Below are positions 7,801 through 7,854 of a DNA stretch of 7,854 bases, piece by piece. A program made the translations under genes and the position numbers. Below the pieces are notes generated by a model. The model made no database searches. It was given only the letters and a program-made list of their open reading frames with translations, and was not told the origin of the DNA. Positions within the stretch are counted from its first letter, which is position 1; each line of letters opens with the position of its first letter. The stretch covers positions 1-7,854 of the forward strand of contig JAOPZG010000001.1 of NCBI GenBank assembly GCA_025964215.1. Reading direction: 5' to 3'. The DNA comes from Conexibacter sp. GTDB lineage: Bacteria; Actinomycetota; Thermoleophilia; Solirubrobacterales; Solirubrobacteraceae.

Positions 7801-7854
7801 CAGAAAGTCGGCAAGCCTAGCCCGTCGGGCGGGCGACGTCGCTCAGGCGTCCGC
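7801..7854 (-). promoter_or_regulatory. Candidate trpD promoter with TAGGCTTG box and palindrome
   Basis: On the minus strand TAGGCTTG spans 7819-7812. Its TAGGCT part (7814-7819) fits a TAnnnT -10 box and ends 13 bases before the trpD ATG. Directly upstream, in the would-be spacer, is the palindrome GCCCG-T-CGGGC (7820-7830), which could be an operator or the tail of an upstream terminator. A weak GCGAC lies where a -35 box would be. No leader peptide with Trp codons is visible in these 54 bases. Nothing else is recognisable before the edge. Confidence 0.45.

Noticed and set aside
7801..7854. A trp leader peptide, attenuator or T-box upstream of trpD
   Set aside because: The 54 bases show no short frame with Trp codons and no T-box sequence. 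Any such element would belong upstream of trpE, outside the window.

Overview
This is a very GC-rich stretch with dense, tightly packed genes. Strong G/C codon bias leaves long open frames opposite almost every real gene. The base composition, the ATGA start/stop overlaps, the scarcity of clear Shine-Dalgarno sites and the style of the proteins fit a high-GC actinobacterium. My best guess is the class Thermoleophilia (Solirubrobacterales and relatives), but that placement rests on general resemblance and is only moderately secure.

Most of the window is tryptophan biosynthesis on the minus strand. Reading from the right edge in transcription order: trpD (anthranilate phosphoribosyltransferase), trpC (indole-3-glycerol-phosphate synthase, overlapping trpD by 4 bases), a membrane-anchored HtrA/DegP-type serine protease, trpF (phosphoribosylanthranilate isomerase) and trpB (tryptophan synthase beta, overlapping trpF by 4 bases). 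A 316-base gap follows, holding three large hairpins that probably terminate transcription from both sides. Next comes a plus-strand gene for a multi-pass membrane protein of the LPG_synthase_TM/UPF0104 family. Beyond it, divergently oriented on the minus strand, are trpA (tryptophan synthase alpha) and, 5 bases after it, the 5' part of a DUF1835-family gene that runs off the left edge.

Together trpD, C, F, B and A cover every step from anthranilate to tryptophan. The anthranilate synthase genes (trpE/trpG) are not in the window. The pathway is split into at least two transcription units, trpDC-htrA-trpFB and trpA-DUF1835. Upstream of both first genes the same octamer TAGGCTTG lies 12-13 bases before the start codon. 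It looks like a -10 box giving an almost leaderless mRNA, and may keep the two units in step.

I found no mobile element, CRISPR array, tRNA or rRNA, and no convincing new system. The points most worth checking are the shared promoter element, the protease gene inside the trp cluster, unusual residues at conserved TrpB and TrpD positions, and the structured convergent terminator region.
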